Positions 23,002-31,059 of a DNA stretch of 31,059 nt are shown here, in pieces (positions within the stretch are counted from its first letter, which is position 1; every line of letters begins with the position of its first letter). Source of the DNA: UBA3103 sp002365855 (lineage in GTDB: Bacteria > Bacillota > Desulfotomaculia > Desulfotomaculales > Pelotomaculaceae); NCBI GenBank assembly GCA_030627625.1, contig DAOURR010000024.1, forward strand, positions 1 through 31,059, read 5' to 3'. The translations under genes were made by a program, and so were the position numbers. Under the pieces are notes generated by a model. The model did not search any database, was not told the origin of the DNA, and saw nothing but the letters and a program-made list of their open reading frames with translations.

Positions 23002-23144
23002 CGCAGTATTATTAAAGCTCTCTTTATTGCTCAGAGCAAATTATTGTTATTTGTGTCAGATTTGCAAATATTTTTATATATTAAAATAGGCTAAAATAAA
23101 AGCTTATGTCAGCGTATATATTATGAGCCGGGAAGTGCTTGCGA

Positions 23145-24212
23145 TTGAAAGCCCTCATATTAAGCGGCGGGAAGGGAACCCGCCTGCGACCTCTAACCTA
23201 TACCACTGCAAAACAGCTTATACCTGTTGCAAATAAGCCTATATTGGAATTTGTAATAGAGCAGGTACACGACGCAGGTATCGTTGATATCGGAATTGTT
23301 ATTTCCCCCGAGACCGGACAGCAAATAAAAGAAGTTGCAGGTAACGGTGATCGCTGGGGAGTCCGGATAACATATATTTTACAAAATGAGCCTGCCGGTC
23401 TCGCCCATGCGGTAATAGCAGCCAGGCCGTTCCTCGGGGATTCTCCTTTTTTAATGTTTCTGGGCGATAATCTTATTCAGGGCGGAGTTAGTCAAATGGT
23501 TAAAGACTTCGACAGTTTGTCAGTTGACGCTATGATCCAGTTAAAAGAGGTTATTAACCCTTGTCAGTTTGGCGTTGCTGTACTGGGTGAGAATAACCGG
23601 GTAATAAGGCTTATCGAAAAACCAAAGGATCCGCCAAGTAATCTGGCCCTCGTAGGAATTTACCTTTTCAGTCCCGCAGTACATGGGGCAATAGACAGGA
23701 TAAAACCATCCTGGCGCGGAGAATTGGAGATAACCGATGCCATTCAGGAGAAGCTCGATTCGGGCTGTCTCGTTGAGGCAAGGATTTTGGAGGGCTGGTG
23801 GCTGGATACGGGCAAGAAGGACGACATCCTGGAGGCGAACCGCGTGGTTCTCGATGAATACGCCCGCCCGGAAATGAACGGGGTGGCGGATCAATTCAGC
23901 AGTATTGTGGGCAGGGTCGAGATCGGCAGGGGGAGTGAGGTTAAAAACAGTATCGTTCGTGGTCCGGTGGTTATCAGCGAAAACGTGATGATCAGGGATT
24001 CCTTTTTGGGTCCTTATACCGCATTGGGGAAAAATAGCGTTCTGGAAAACGTGAGCATAGAACACTCGGTCGTCCTCAACAACTGTTGCTTGAAGGATGT
24101 GGAGCGCATTGAGGACAGCCTGATCGGCAATAACAGCAGGGTAAGCAGGAAAAAAAGCCAGCGCAAGGCCGTTCGCTTATTCCTTGGAGATGATTCGGAA
24201 GTATTTGTTTGA
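23145..24212 (+). CDS. rmlA: glucose-1-phosphate thymidylyltransferase, long form
   Basis: Predicted 355-residue enzyme that makes dTDP-glucose, the first step of dTDP-rhamnose. TTG 23145 follows GGGAAGTG and gives MKALILSGGKGTRLRPLTY; a TTG two codons earlier is possible. The catalytic domain shows the GGxGTRLRPLT signature, KQLIPVANKPI, MFLGDN (metal-binding Asp), GVAVL and IEKPKDPPSN, and EGWWLDTGKKDDIL. Residues ~250-345 add a left-handed beta-helix with repeated V/I-x-N-S-I/V steps (NSIVRGPVVISENV, DSFLGPYTALG). This places it in the long StrD/GraD-like branch, not the short RmlA. It begins a new transcript after the terminator at 22965 and is followed 52 bases later by rmlB. Confidence 0.9.
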   Translation: MKALILSGGKGTRLRPLTYTTAKQLIPVANKPILEFVIEQVHDAGIVDIGIVISPETGQQIKEVAGNGDRWGVRITYILQNEPAGLAHAVIAARPFLGDSPFLMFLGDNLIQGGVSQMVKDFDSLSVDAMIQLKEVINPCQFGVAVLGENNRVIRLIEKPKDPPSNLALVGIYLFSPAVHGAIDRIKPSWRGELEITDAIQEKLDSGCLVEARILEGWWLDTGKKDDILEANRVVLDEYARPEMNGVADQFSSIVGRVEIGRGSEVKNSIVRGPVVISENVMIRDSFLGPYTALGKNSVLENVSIEHSVVLNNCCLKDVERIEDSLIGNNSRVSRKKSQRKAVRLFLGDDSEVFV

Positions 24213-24264
24213 AATATGGACTTTAAAAAGCACAGCGTTTGATTGTACTGGAGGGAGTTATTTA

Positions 24265-25218
24265 ATGAAGCTTCTGATAACCGGAGGAGCAGGATTTATC
24301 GGGTCAAATTTCATTCGCTATATCCACAATAAACATCATGGCTGGCAGATAATAAACCTTGACAAAATAAGCTATGCGGGTAATATGAAAAACCTGGAAG
24401 GGCTGGCCGGAGATCACTACCGTTTTGTCAAAGGGGATATAGCCGACACAGGGGTGGTGAATAAGATTTTCTGTGAAGGAATGGACATAGTCGTGAACTT
24501 CGCGGCTGAATCTCACGTTGACCGCAGTATTGATAACCCTGCCCCTTTTATCGAAAACAATATCAAAGGAACCCAGGTGCTCCTGGAAGCCGCACGTCGA
24601 CGAGGGGTAACAAAATTTATTCAGGTCTCCACGGATGAGGTTTATGGTTCTCTTGGGCCGATCGGAATATTTAGAGAGGATTCGCCCCTCGCTCCCAACA
24701 GCCCTTATTCAGCCAGTAAAGCAGCGGCAGACCTGCTGTGCCGGTCCTACTTCAAAACCTACCGCTTGCCGGTAATCATTACCCGCTGCTCCAATAATTT
24801 TGGCGCGCGCCAGTTTCCCGAGAAACTCATTCCAGTAATTATAAATAATGCTCTAGAGAATAAGCCGGTACCCATTTACGGCGACGGACTAAACGTTCGC
24901 GACTGGATTTACGTCGCCGACCACTGCCGCGCCCTGGAGGCCGTTATCCTGGGCGGCAGGGATGGGGAAGTGTATAACATAGGCGGCGGCAAAGAACTTA
25001 CCAACCTGGAACTGGCTGAGAAGATACTGAAGCAATTAGGAAAGCCGCGGAGTCTGATTCAACACGTAAAAGATCGACCGGGACATGACTGGCGCTACGC
25101 TGTGGACAGCAGTAAAATATGCCGTGAACTTGGCTGGCGGCCGGTGCATAACTTCCCCGAGGCTCTTCAGGAAACCATCAGGTGGTATGTCAGCAATCGT
25201 GGTTGGTGGAAGAACTAG
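24265..25218 (+). CDS. rmlB: dTDP-glucose 4,6-dehydratase
   Basis: Predicted 317-residue cytoplasmic extended SDR enzyme, second step of dTDP-rhamnose synthesis. ATG 24265 has GGAGGGAG eight bases upstream; the frame is open further upstream but overlaps rmlA. Motifs: MKLLITGGAGFIGSNFIRYI (NAD-binding), VVNFAAESHVDRSI, the catalytic STDEVYG (Thr-Asp-Glu), the catalytic Tyr-x-x-x-Lys in PYSASKAAADLL, TRCSNNFGARQFPEKLIPV, and VRDWIYVADHCRAL. All catalytic residues are present. Length is within the family range (usually ~320-360). With rmlA it forms a plus-strand pair complementing the minus-strand rmlD-rmlC. Confidence 0.96.
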   Translation: MKLLITGGAGFIGSNFIRYIHNKHHGWQIINLDKISYAGNMKNLEGLAGDHYRFVKGDIADTGVVNKIFCEGMDIVVNFAAESHVDRSIDNPAPFIENNIKGTQVLLEAARRRGVTKFIQVSTDEVYGSLGPIGIFREDSPLAPNSPYSASKAAADLLCRSYFKTYRLPVIITRCSNNFGARQFPEKLIPVIINNALENKPVPIYGDGLNVRDWIYVADHCRALEAVILGGRDGEVYNIGGGKELTNLELAEKILKQLGKPRSLIQHVKDRPGHDWRYAVDSSKICRELGWRPVHNFPEALQETIRWYVSNRGWWKN

Positions 25219-25231
25219 AGGTGGTTAATAG

Positions 25232-26317
25232 TTGAAAGTACTTTTTCTCCCAACAGCTTCGTTGAACGATCCGGCCAGCAGATACAGGGTTTACCAGTAC
25301 CTGGATTACCTGCGAGGACAGGGGATCTTTGCCGATTGTAAGGCAGGTGTATCTGATTTTATCTATGCCAGGTTTGCGCCTTATAAAGGTTTTTTGGCCA
25401 AGGTTATTTTTTTTGGTCTGAGGGCGTTATCCCGCATTCTGGCTATATTTTTGATCTGGCGTTACAACGTAATTTTTATTCAGCGGCTGGTACTGCCGCA
25501 TGTTTATCCGTTTCCTGAAATGTTTATCTGCATTGTTGCCAGGCTGTTTAGAAAAAGGATCATCTTTGATTTTGATGATGCGATTTTTACAACGTACGCT
25601 CACCGCAGAAAAACTTTAGCAGAAAAATTTACCGACACTAACAGGGTGGCCAGGATAATAGCCCGGTGCGACGTGGTAATTGCCGGCAACTCCTATCTGG
25701 CCGCCTACGCCAGGGCTTATAACAAGAATGTAGTGATTATTCCAACCGCGATTGATATGGCCAAATACCCGGCTAAACAAATTATTCACAAAAACCCGGA
25801 TGAACCGTATGTAATCGGCTGGATTGGTACGCCCAGTTCTTTGCCTTACCTCGATATTTTGAAACCAGTTTTTCAAGAAATCGCTAGAAAGTTCATAATC
25901 CAGGTACACATTATCGGTGGGCAAGATTATGACTGCTCAGGAGTTCAGGTAGAACACCTGCCGTGGTCCTTGCAGACTGAGGTGAGTCAAATTCTCACCT
26001 TTGACATCGGGGTAATGCCCCTTGCCGGAAGCGAATATGACCAGGGAAAGTGCGGGTTGAAGCTTCTCCAGTATATGGCTGCCGGAATTCCAGCGGTTGG
26101 CTCAGCCGTTGGCGCGAACAATGAAATTATAACTGACGGAGTGGACGGCTATTTGGCCATGTCTTCGGAGGAGTGGGTGGAAAAAATCTGCGGCTTGATT
26201 CAGTCAACTCAACTACGCCTGGAGATGGGCAGGCGTGGTCGGGAGACTGTTGAGCATTGCTTTTCCATCGAGGCCAATTTGCCCGAGTTGGTAAACGTTC
26301 TCAGGAGGCGCCAATAA
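25232..26317 (+). CDS. glycosyltransferase family 4-like
   Basis: Predicted 361-residue GT-B fold glycosyltransferase. TTG 25232 follows GAGGTGG at eight bases. The N-terminal domain begins MKVLFLPTASLNDPASRYRV (acceptor side), has a hydrophobic segment around ~65-85 that may touch the membrane, and then IIFDFDDAIF and NSYLAAYARAYN. The C-terminal domain has IGWIGTPSSLPYL, and the donor-binding stretch with the family Glu-equivalent region GLKLLQYMAAGIPAVGSAVGANNEI. The C-terminal motif is that of GT4 enzymes that use nucleotide sugars. It lies 13 bases after rmlB, so a rhamnosyltransferase role is an attractive inference. Donor and acceptor are not known. Confidence 0.82.
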   Translation: MKVLFLPTASLNDPASRYRVYQYLDYLRGQGIFADCKAGVSDFIYARFAPYKGFLAKVIFFGLRALSRILAIFLIWRYNVIFIQRLVLPHVYPFPEMFICIVARLFRKRIIFDFDDAIFTTYAHRRKTLAEKFTDTNRVARIIARCDVVIAGNSYLAAYARAYNKNVVIIPTAIDMAKYPAKQIIHKNPDEPYVIGWIGTPSSLPYLDILKPVFQEIARKFIIQVHIIGGQDYDCSGVQVEHLPWSLQTEVSQILTFDIGVMPLAGSEYDQGKCGLKLLQYMAAGIPAVGSAVGANNEIITDGVDGYLAMSSEEWVEKICGLIQSTQLRLEMGRRGRETVEHCFSIEANLPELVNVLRRRQ

Positions 26318-26365
26318 ATTATTGTCACGGATGCATCGTACTAATCTTAAGATTTTTTAAATTAA

Positions 26366-27319
26366 TCAACAAATCCTTCGCGCCCAAACCGTCATGCGGC
26401 CTGTTTGACCTAATAGGCTTAAAATATAAGCCAACGGATAAAGAAAATAATTCTTATACCCAACCTTTTCAGGGAATTCAATAAAATGCTTTGTTAGTTT
26501 ATTGCTATATCCACGATCCTGGAGGACGTAACCTATACTGGCAACCAGGTTGCTTAGCACGCGCTGGTGAAATACCCGTTCCATCCGCCAGCCGCCCCGC
26601 TCCAAAACCTTGCGCAAAGTTTTTGGGGTGTAATGGTAAAGATGCGTGGGTAACTGCAGGGCATACCAAAGATCTTTAAATAAACAGAACTCCAGGGCAG
26701 CGGCGTTAGGTGTGGAAATGACAAGCCAACCGCCGGGACGTATCCAACGAGCCAGTTTTTGAAGCGCCAATACGGGATCGTACAAGTGTTCAAGAACCAT
26801 CCACCCCACTACTAAATCGTACGGCTGTTGCGGCTCGGGTGCAGCTTCCAGGGAGCCTGTATGGACATGGTAACCCAGGGCGAGCGCATTCTTGGCAGCC
26901 TGAGGTGAAAACTCGATTCCTTCAACTTCCCATCCTTTTGCAGCCATTCGATGCATAAAGGCTCCAGAGGCACACCCAATTTCAAGCATTCGGCCTGGAT
27001 TAATCTTGGGTAAACGGTCGGTATTGAACACGAAAACTTTACGGGCGACGCGATACAATAATGGGCGGGGGTTGCGGTGAAGCCGGTCTGCAGTTATTTT
27101 CGTGCCATGATATGGACCGTAGTTTTCCGGATAGTAAAAACCGATGGTCTCCGGGGTCGGGTGCGGATCCGTCCGCATAAGACCGCAAATACCACAACGA
27201 ACTAACGTAAACTCTCCCGGAAGGCCGTGCAACCGGTCGCACCCTCTTAAAATAATTTCATCTTCCCCCGTACATCCAAGGGGGCAGGGCTTTGATTCAA
27301 ATTCGAATTTATCCGACAT
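26366..27319 (-). CDS. class I SAM methyltransferase with N-terminal zinc ribbon
   Basis: Predicted 317-residue cytoplasmic methyltransferase. ATG 27319 follows GGGTGAGTGG; an upstream in-frame ATG at 27358 overlaps the flippase gene. Cys12 and Cys16 with Cys42 and Cys45 (CGIC) form a probable zinc ribbon, common at the start of polysaccharide-locus methyltransferases. The catalytic domain has motif I MLEIGCASGAF, then EVEGIEFSPQAA, VVGWMVLEHLYDP (post-motif acidic/His), and WIRPGGWLVISTPN. A basic and aromatic C-terminal region of ~90 residues with PTHLYHYTPKTLRKVLER follows. It is 13 bases after the flippase stop on the same strand, so the two belong to one transcript. The substrate is likely a sugar or sugar-nucleotide (inference). 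Confidence 0.87.
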   Translation of the reverse strand: MSDKFEFESKPCPLGCTGEDEIILRGCDRLHGLPGEFTLVRCGICGLMRTDPHPTPETIGFYYPENYGPYHGTKITADRLHRNPRPLLYRVARKVFVFNTDRLPKINPGRMLEIGCASGAFMHRMAAKGWEVEGIEFSPQAAKNALALGYHVHTGSLEAAPEPQQPYDLVVGWMVLEHLYDPVLALQKLARWIRPGGWLVISTPNAAALEFCLFKDLWYALQLPTHLYHYTPKTLRKVLERGGWRMERVFHQRVLSNLVASIGYVLQDRGYSNKLTKHFIEFPEKVGYKNYFLYPLAYILSLLGQTGRMTVWARRIC

Positions 27320-27332
27320 TAACCACTCACCC

Positions 27333-28622
27333 TTAAATAGATCTATTTTCATCCCCATCCTGGATCAGCTTCCGGAGATGCCTTGACAAGGCAATTTGAT
27401 ATAAAATAACGTTTAAAAAATTATATAGAGTAGTACCCGCAGCTATACCTAAAACTCCCCATTTATAGAAACCGGCAACTTTAAAACCAAGGCCCAGAGT
27501 AAAACCAATAACGCCAATCCTGGTTGGTATTTTAGTATTACCTTTGGCATAGAAGCTTGTGGAAAGGATTAGCCCCATGGCGCCCCCTATCCAGACACCG
27601 GCCAATGCAACCAGGAGCCGCCATAATATTAAAACTTCAGCTTCACCAAAACGGTTATGCCCAAACAGTAGTCCAAGAAACTGCTGGCCGACCAGCAAGA
27701 GACACAGAAATCCCGCTCCTGTTATCATTACAATCCAAAACAACCGGTTGCGTACAATCGTTCGGAAGGACTGCCAATCCCCGCAGTGGGCTTTCTGGGC
27801 CAATAGTGGCACCATAGGTGAGGCCACGGCTTTGTTAAGGATCTGGTTTCCGGCGGCATAAATCTGCTGAGCCAGGTGTAGTAAGGAAAGTCCGCCTACC
27901 AAGGTCATAGATGCTAAAAAGCGGTCGATAAACTGGTCGGATTTGTAATAAATGGTTCCCAACAAAAGAGGACGAAGCCGTTTCCACGCCTCCTTAACAG
28001 ACTTGCTGCGCCAGTCAGGCCTCCGGTAAGAACCTATGCCGGGCAACAACAATATTGTTTGAATAACGACCTTCAACACCATGGCCCAGGCGGCTGACGA
28101 TACACCAAAACGTGGCAATCCCCAGAGAAGGAATGCTAAACCGGCGATTGTCGCAAGTATGGAGATCAGCTCTACCCGAATAAACCTTTGCCGGGCGTGA
28201 TTGACGGATAAAAGCACGCCGTTAAGCGCCATGAATACCATGCTTATCAATTGAATCCGGGTTAACGATATAGTTAATAATTTCGTGCTAATATTAAAAC
28301 CTGGAACTGTCCACGGTACCCAGGCGCCGGCGGTGACAAAAAGCACTGTAGCGATCCCGCCGAACAAAAGGCCTATCCCCTGTAAAAAGCTCCAGGCATC
28401 CTGATTCAATTTTGTCTCATCACTGGTAGCCAGCATCGGCACCAAGACATGCGTTAATGAACTACTGACCACAGCCAATACCAATTGGGGGACCACCATG
28501 CCTGCAAATAGGGCGTCCGTTTCGGCACCAGGGCCGAGTATTGTAACAACATACCACTGGTAAATAAAGACCAGCAAAATATTTAAGCCGGCAAGGCTGC
28601 CTAATGTTAACGCAATTCGCAT
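27333..28622 (-). CDS. MurJ/Wzx-like lipid-linked glycan flippase
   Basis: Predicted 429-residue polytopic protein of the MVF/MOP flippase superfamily, with ~12 hydrophobic segments over its whole length. It begins MRIALTLGSLAGLNILLVFIYQWYVVTILGPG-A-ETDALFAGMVVPQ, the recognisable MurJ-type first-helix and GxxTDAFF-like region. A loop with RPDWRSKSVKEAWKRLRPLLLG and the KSDQFIDRFLASM segment (usual DRxxAS pattern) sit mid-protein. It is shorter than typical MurJ (~500), and with glycosyltransferases on both sides a polymer-unit flippase is more likely than the lipid II flippase. ATG 28622 lacks a strong ribosome binding site. Direction of transport is from cytoplasm outwards by family. Confidence 0.82.
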   Translation of the reverse strand: MRIALTLGSLAGLNILLVFIYQWYVVTILGPGAETDALFAGMVVPQLVLAVVSSSLTHVLVPMLATSDETKLNQDAWSFLQGIGLLFGGIATVLFVTAGAWVPWTVPGFNISTKLLTISLTRIQLISMVFMALNGVLLSVNHARQRFIRVELISILATIAGLAFLLWGLPRFGVSSAAWAMVLKVVIQTILLLPGIGSYRRPDWRSKSVKEAWKRLRPLLLGTIYYKSDQFIDRFLASMTLVGGLSLLHLAQQIYAAGNQILNKAVASPMVPLLAQKAHCGDWQSFRTIVRNRLFWIVMITGAGFLCLLLVGQQFLGLLFGHNRFGEAEVLILWRLLVALAGVWIGGAMGLILSTSFYAKGNTKIPTRIGVIGFTLGLGFKVAGFYKWGVLGIAAGTTLYNFLNVILYQIALSRHLRKLIQDGDENRSI

Positions 28623-28703
28623 TACTGTCTATCACTGTCCAGTGCCATCCACCCTTTTGTTTAAGACGGCAAGTTTGTAAATGCCCTGTCTGTTTTGATT
28701 AAT

Positions 28704-29879
28704 CTAACGTACATAGGCCATAATGTCCTCGTATAATTCCTCATAACGGGCAACGATTAAAGGCAGGTTAAAAAGCTCCTCAATGCGGCGCCTGGCTGCC
28801 GACCCTAACAGGCTTCTTCTTTCCGGGCCTATCTTGATTAGTTCGCTCCAACCCTCCGCCAAAGCATGAGGGTTTTTGGGGGGTACGACTATACCCGTTT
28901 TGCCCACAATCAGGGCCGAATCTCCCGCGTCAGTTACAACGCAAGGTACGCCGCAGGCCATGGCCTCGCCAATAACATTGGGAAACCCCTCGCTATATGA
29001 ACAAGAAGTAGCAATGTCCAGGGCGGCAGTAAGACGCGGGATATCCTCCCGCCGCCCCAAAAGATGACACCGGGTCGATATGTCTGCTGCTGTAATCCAT
29101 TGGACCAAATCAGGATTTTCCCGGGTGACCCCTTCTCCACAGAGCATGAAGTGGACATCAGGTATGGAAGCGTAAAGACAGGCTGCGGCACAGATAAAAT
29201 TTCGATGGTCCTTTTGCGGGTTGAAGCGCCCTACCAGACCAATTAGCGGTGTTTCTTCAGGGATGCCCAACTCCCTGCGCACTGATAATCTTGCTTCTGG
29301 ATCCGGCCTGAAGGTTGCGAGGTCGAAGCCGTTGGGGATGACTATCATCATTTCCCCCGCATAGCCTAAATCTGTGTGTATCCGCCTGGAAGCCTCCGAA
29401 CAACATACTATTCTGGCCGGCAACCAGCGGGACAACAGGCCACAGGTTCTGGCGATCCAGATGGTTGTTCGCTTGCTGCTCTGAGGATCAAGTTTACTGT
29501 GGCGGATCCCCCAGATGACCGGGATACCGCCGGCCAACTTAGACGCAAGTCCGCCTATGAGGTCTGCGTGGTACATCCAAGTCTGGATGTAATGTGGGGG
29601 GTCCTGCCGGATCCAGCGGACAAGACGTAGCAAACTCAGCGGGTTCGGCACACTCCGGCGCATTCCCAAAGCTCGCACCGGCACCCCAAGTTCCTGGATC
29701 TTTCTGCCAACTGGCCCGATATCCATCAGCGATATTACTTTTATATCAATAGCCTCCCGCTCCATATGCGAGAGAAGCTTATAAAGCATCATTTCGGCGC
29801 CGCCGGTGTTAAGGCCGGTTATGAGGTGCAACATCTTAATTTTAAAGGACTCTTTTTCGTTCATCTTATCAACATCCAT
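28704..29879 (-). CDS. glycosyltransferase family 4
   Basis: Predicted 391-residue GT-B glycosyltransferase. ATG 29879 is used; a second ATG at 29864 (MNEKES) is plausible because a TATAAT lies right before the first. The N-terminal domain has IKMLHLITGLNTGGAEMMLYKLL, the GG-A-E start typical of GT4, and WMYHADLIGGLASKL. The C-terminal domain has PNGFDLATFRPD, LIGLVGRFNPQKDHRNFI, and the donor-binding ExxxxxxE segment SCSYSEGFPNVIGEAMACGVPCVVTDAGD. Both conserved Glu residues are present. It heads the minus-strand run of glycosyltransferase, flippase and methyltransferase genes. Specificity is not known. Confidence 0.9.
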   Translation of the reverse strand: MDVDKMNEKESFKIKMLHLITGLNTGGAEMMLYKLLSHMEREAIDIKVISLMDIGPVGRKIQELGVPVRALGMRRSVPNPLSLLRLVRWIRQDPPHYIQTWMYHADLIGGLASKLAGGIPVIWGIRHSKLDPQSSKRTTIWIARTCGLLSRWLPARIVCCSEASRRIHTDLGYAGEMMIVIPNGFDLATFRPDPEARLSVRRELGIPEETPLIGLVGRFNPQKDHRNFICAAACLYASIPDVHFMLCGEGVTRENPDLVQWITAADISTRCHLLGRREDIPRLTAALDIATSCSYSEGFPNVIGEAMACGVPCVVTDAGDSALIVGKTGIVVPPKNPHALAEGWSELIKIGPERRSLLGSAARRRIEELFNLPLIVARYEELYEDIMAYVR

Positions 29880-29918
29880 ACAGAATTATAAACATTAAAG
29901 CTAAAAAACGGTAATGTT

Positions 29919-29956
29919 AGAGTGAGGGGAAAGTTGCGACTTTTTTCCCTCACTCT
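29919..29956 (-). terminator. long hairpin downstream of the rhodanese gene
   Basis: Fourteen-base-pair stem (AGAGTGAGGGGAAA / TTTCCCTCACTCT with one wobble), extended by AGT/ACT in the loop. It lies between the rhodanese stop and the glycosyltransferase start. There is no immediate T-run on the minus strand, but a T6 follows 10 bases on. Confidence 0.65.
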
Positions 29957-29984
29957 TGATTATTGCGCAGGTTATACAATACTT

Positions 29985-30962
29985 TTATACGCCTTTCTCA
30001 ATAGGCCTTTCTCTGTATCTCCATTCTTTAAAACCGCCATCGTAGTTTTTCACGTTGGGGTACCCCATTAATTCATGGAGAACAAACCAGACTAAAGAGG
30101 ATTGTGAGCCGGTATCCGAATAAACGAATACGTTTTTGTCCGAAGTGACTTCCTTCCCGGTAAAAATGGCTGTTAACTCCTGCAACGGCTTAAAAGTCTC
30201 GTCGTTATTCAGGATATCATTAATACTGATATTAACGCTGGAGGGGATGTGTCCGCTTGAAAATTCATCGCTTGTACGGGCGTCGACAATAATGGCGTTG
30301 GGGTCATTACCAAGCAAGATGTTTCCCAGTTCTTTCAGGTTTGTAGTGTAACTTTCGTCAGCCTTGGCCGCGTTGAATTCAAACTTGGATGGCGGGAGTT
30401 TTCTTTTAGTTCTTTCGGTCGTTGTTTGGTAACCAGACTCTAACCATTTTTCAAAGCCGCCGTCAAGAATCTGGATTTCATTGTCACATCCATACATCTT
30501 AAACATCCAATAGATCCGTCCTTGCAGGCCGTTATCGTTACCATAAATAACGATTTTGCAATGATTGTCGATGCCCAACTCCCTCAGGTACCGTTGTATA
30601 TGCTTTGGGGGCGCTATACTGTACCAACGGGCGGGGTCCTGGTAGTGGGTACGCAGTAAAGCAAGCGCTCCGGGTATGTGGCCGGCCTCGTAAAACTCCC
30701 TATAGGCCTTGGCATTAGCGCTGCGCGCGTCAATGATTGTCAGGTTGGGATCATTAAGAATATTGTTGAGTTCGCTGACACTGATTAAAGCATTCGGATT
30801 ACTGTAGTTCGCTGGTTTTTCCGCGGCCAGTTGAGCCGGATCTTCCTGTGTTGGCTGCACGACGACTGAGGACCTTTTACAGCCCGCCAGGATACTTAGG
30901 GCACCGGCGAAAACAAAGAAGGTAACCAGGCAGTATATTATAAGTTTATTTTTTCTATTCAT
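29985..30962 (-). CDS. tandem rhodanese lipoprotein without catalytic cysteine
   Basis: Predicted 325-residue lipoprotein anchored outside the membrane. Residues 8-27 are a signal segment ending in the lipobox LAGC (Cys28). Two rhodanese domains follow: ~58-175 (TIIDARSANAKAYREFYEAGHIPGAL) and ~205-320 (AIIVDARTSDEFSSGHIPSS). In the active loop, where sulfurtransferases have Y-C-x-x-G-x-x, domain 1 reads IYGNDNG (Gly141) and domain 2 reads VYSDTGSQSS (Ser282). In ordinary two-domain enzymes only the second has the Cys; here that one is also gone. The remaining cysteines (HCKIV, YGCDN) are not in the loop. It is probably not a thiosulfate sulfurtransferase but a binding or sensing protein. ATG 30962 starts it. 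Confidence 0.85.
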   Translation of the reverse strand: MNRKNKLIIYCLVTFFVFAGALSILAGCKRSSVVVQPTQEDPAQLAAEKPANYSNPNALISVSELNNILNDPNLTIIDARSANAKAYREFYEAGHIPGALALLRTHYQDPARWYSIAPPKHIQRYLRELGIDNHCKIVIYGNDNGLQGRIYWMFKMYGCDNEIQILDGGFEKWLESGYQTTTERTKRKLPPSKFEFNAAKADESYTTNLKELGNILLGNDPNAIIVDARTSDEFSSGHIPSSVNISINDILNNDETFKPLQELTAIFTGKEVTSDKNVFVYSDTGSQSSLVWFVLHELMGYPNVKNYDGGFKEWRYRERPIEKGV

Positions 30963-31059
30963 TTACTGTAATCTTGCACGTTCATTAGTCCTGCCCGGCA
31001 TGATTTTTTTGCACATTCGTTGTTCTAAAAGGTGATCTACTACACTCCCCAATCTGCTA
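30963..31059. other. window edge, no gene seen
   Basis: Ninety-seven bases upstream of the rhodanese gene. Nothing clear apart from A/T-rich promoter-like sequence. Confidence 0.4.

Noticed and set aside
26349..26366. AATCTTAAGATT palindrome with T-run as terminator
   Set aside because: The 12-bp palindrome has no room for a loop; only a weak hairpin could form.
1..31059. CRISPR array, tRNA/rRNA genes, insertion sequence transposases, prophage genes
   Set aside because: I looked for regularly spaced repeats, tRNA-like cloverleaf ends, rRNA and transposase or phage genes and saw none.

Overview
The window reads as chromosome of a Gram-positive, low-to-mid-GC anaerobe of the Clostridia, most likely the Desulfotomaculum/Pelotomaculum branch of the Peptococcaceae. 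The evidence is the Firmicutes gene order alaS - ireB - ruvX - DUF1292 - mltG - U32 peptidase, strong GGAGG-type ribosome binding sites with many TTG/GTG starts, an acetate-type transporter, and a glutaredoxin-like gene that reads through an in-frame TGA as selenocysteine. The genus is inferred; no rRNA or other marker is present to fix it.

Region 1 (1-11.6 kb, nearly all + strand) is conserved housekeeping: the 3' part of mnmA, two small hypothetical genes, an AI-2E family permease, alaS with its own sigma-A-type promoter, a divergent short ArgA-like acetyltransferase, ireB, an aldo/keto reductase fused to a two-cluster ferredoxin, ruvX, a DUF1292 gene, a VanW/G5 wall protein, mltG and a TrhP-type U32 protein. 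It mixes tRNA charging and modification with cell-wall maintenance.

Region 2 (11.6-15.1 kb, - strand) is accessory. It holds a SatP-family acetate transporter, a decayed remnant of a second SatP gene next to a REP-like repeat, a long regulatory region with direct repeats and palindromes, and a LytTR response regulator with a two-TM histidine kinase. A gene-poor 480-bp gap follows, containing candidate small peptides, one a 25-residue membrane peptide with a good ribosome binding site. By analogy with LytS/LytTR systems that control carboxylate transporters, the two-component system may control satP; this is inference.

Region 3 (15.2-17.2 kb) has a class B penicillin-binding protein on + and, converging on it, the selenocysteine glutaredoxin-like gene on -. 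Standard gene calling misses the latter because UGA is read as stop. A hairpin with bacterial SECIS geometry lies just after the UGA.

Region 4 (17.3-29.9 kb) is a surface-polysaccharide locus. All four dTDP-L-rhamnose steps are present, as rmlD-rmlC on - and rmlA-rmlB on +. With them are a soluble FlaA1/CapD-type dehydratase, a WbpA/TuaD-type nucleotide-sugar dehydrogenase, a multi-TM GT-C-like protein that probably starts at AUU, two GT4 glycosyltransferases, a zinc-ribbon methyltransferase and a MurJ/Wzx-like flippase. Region 5 (30-31 kb) is a tandem-rhodanese lipoprotein lacking the catalytic cysteine in both domains.
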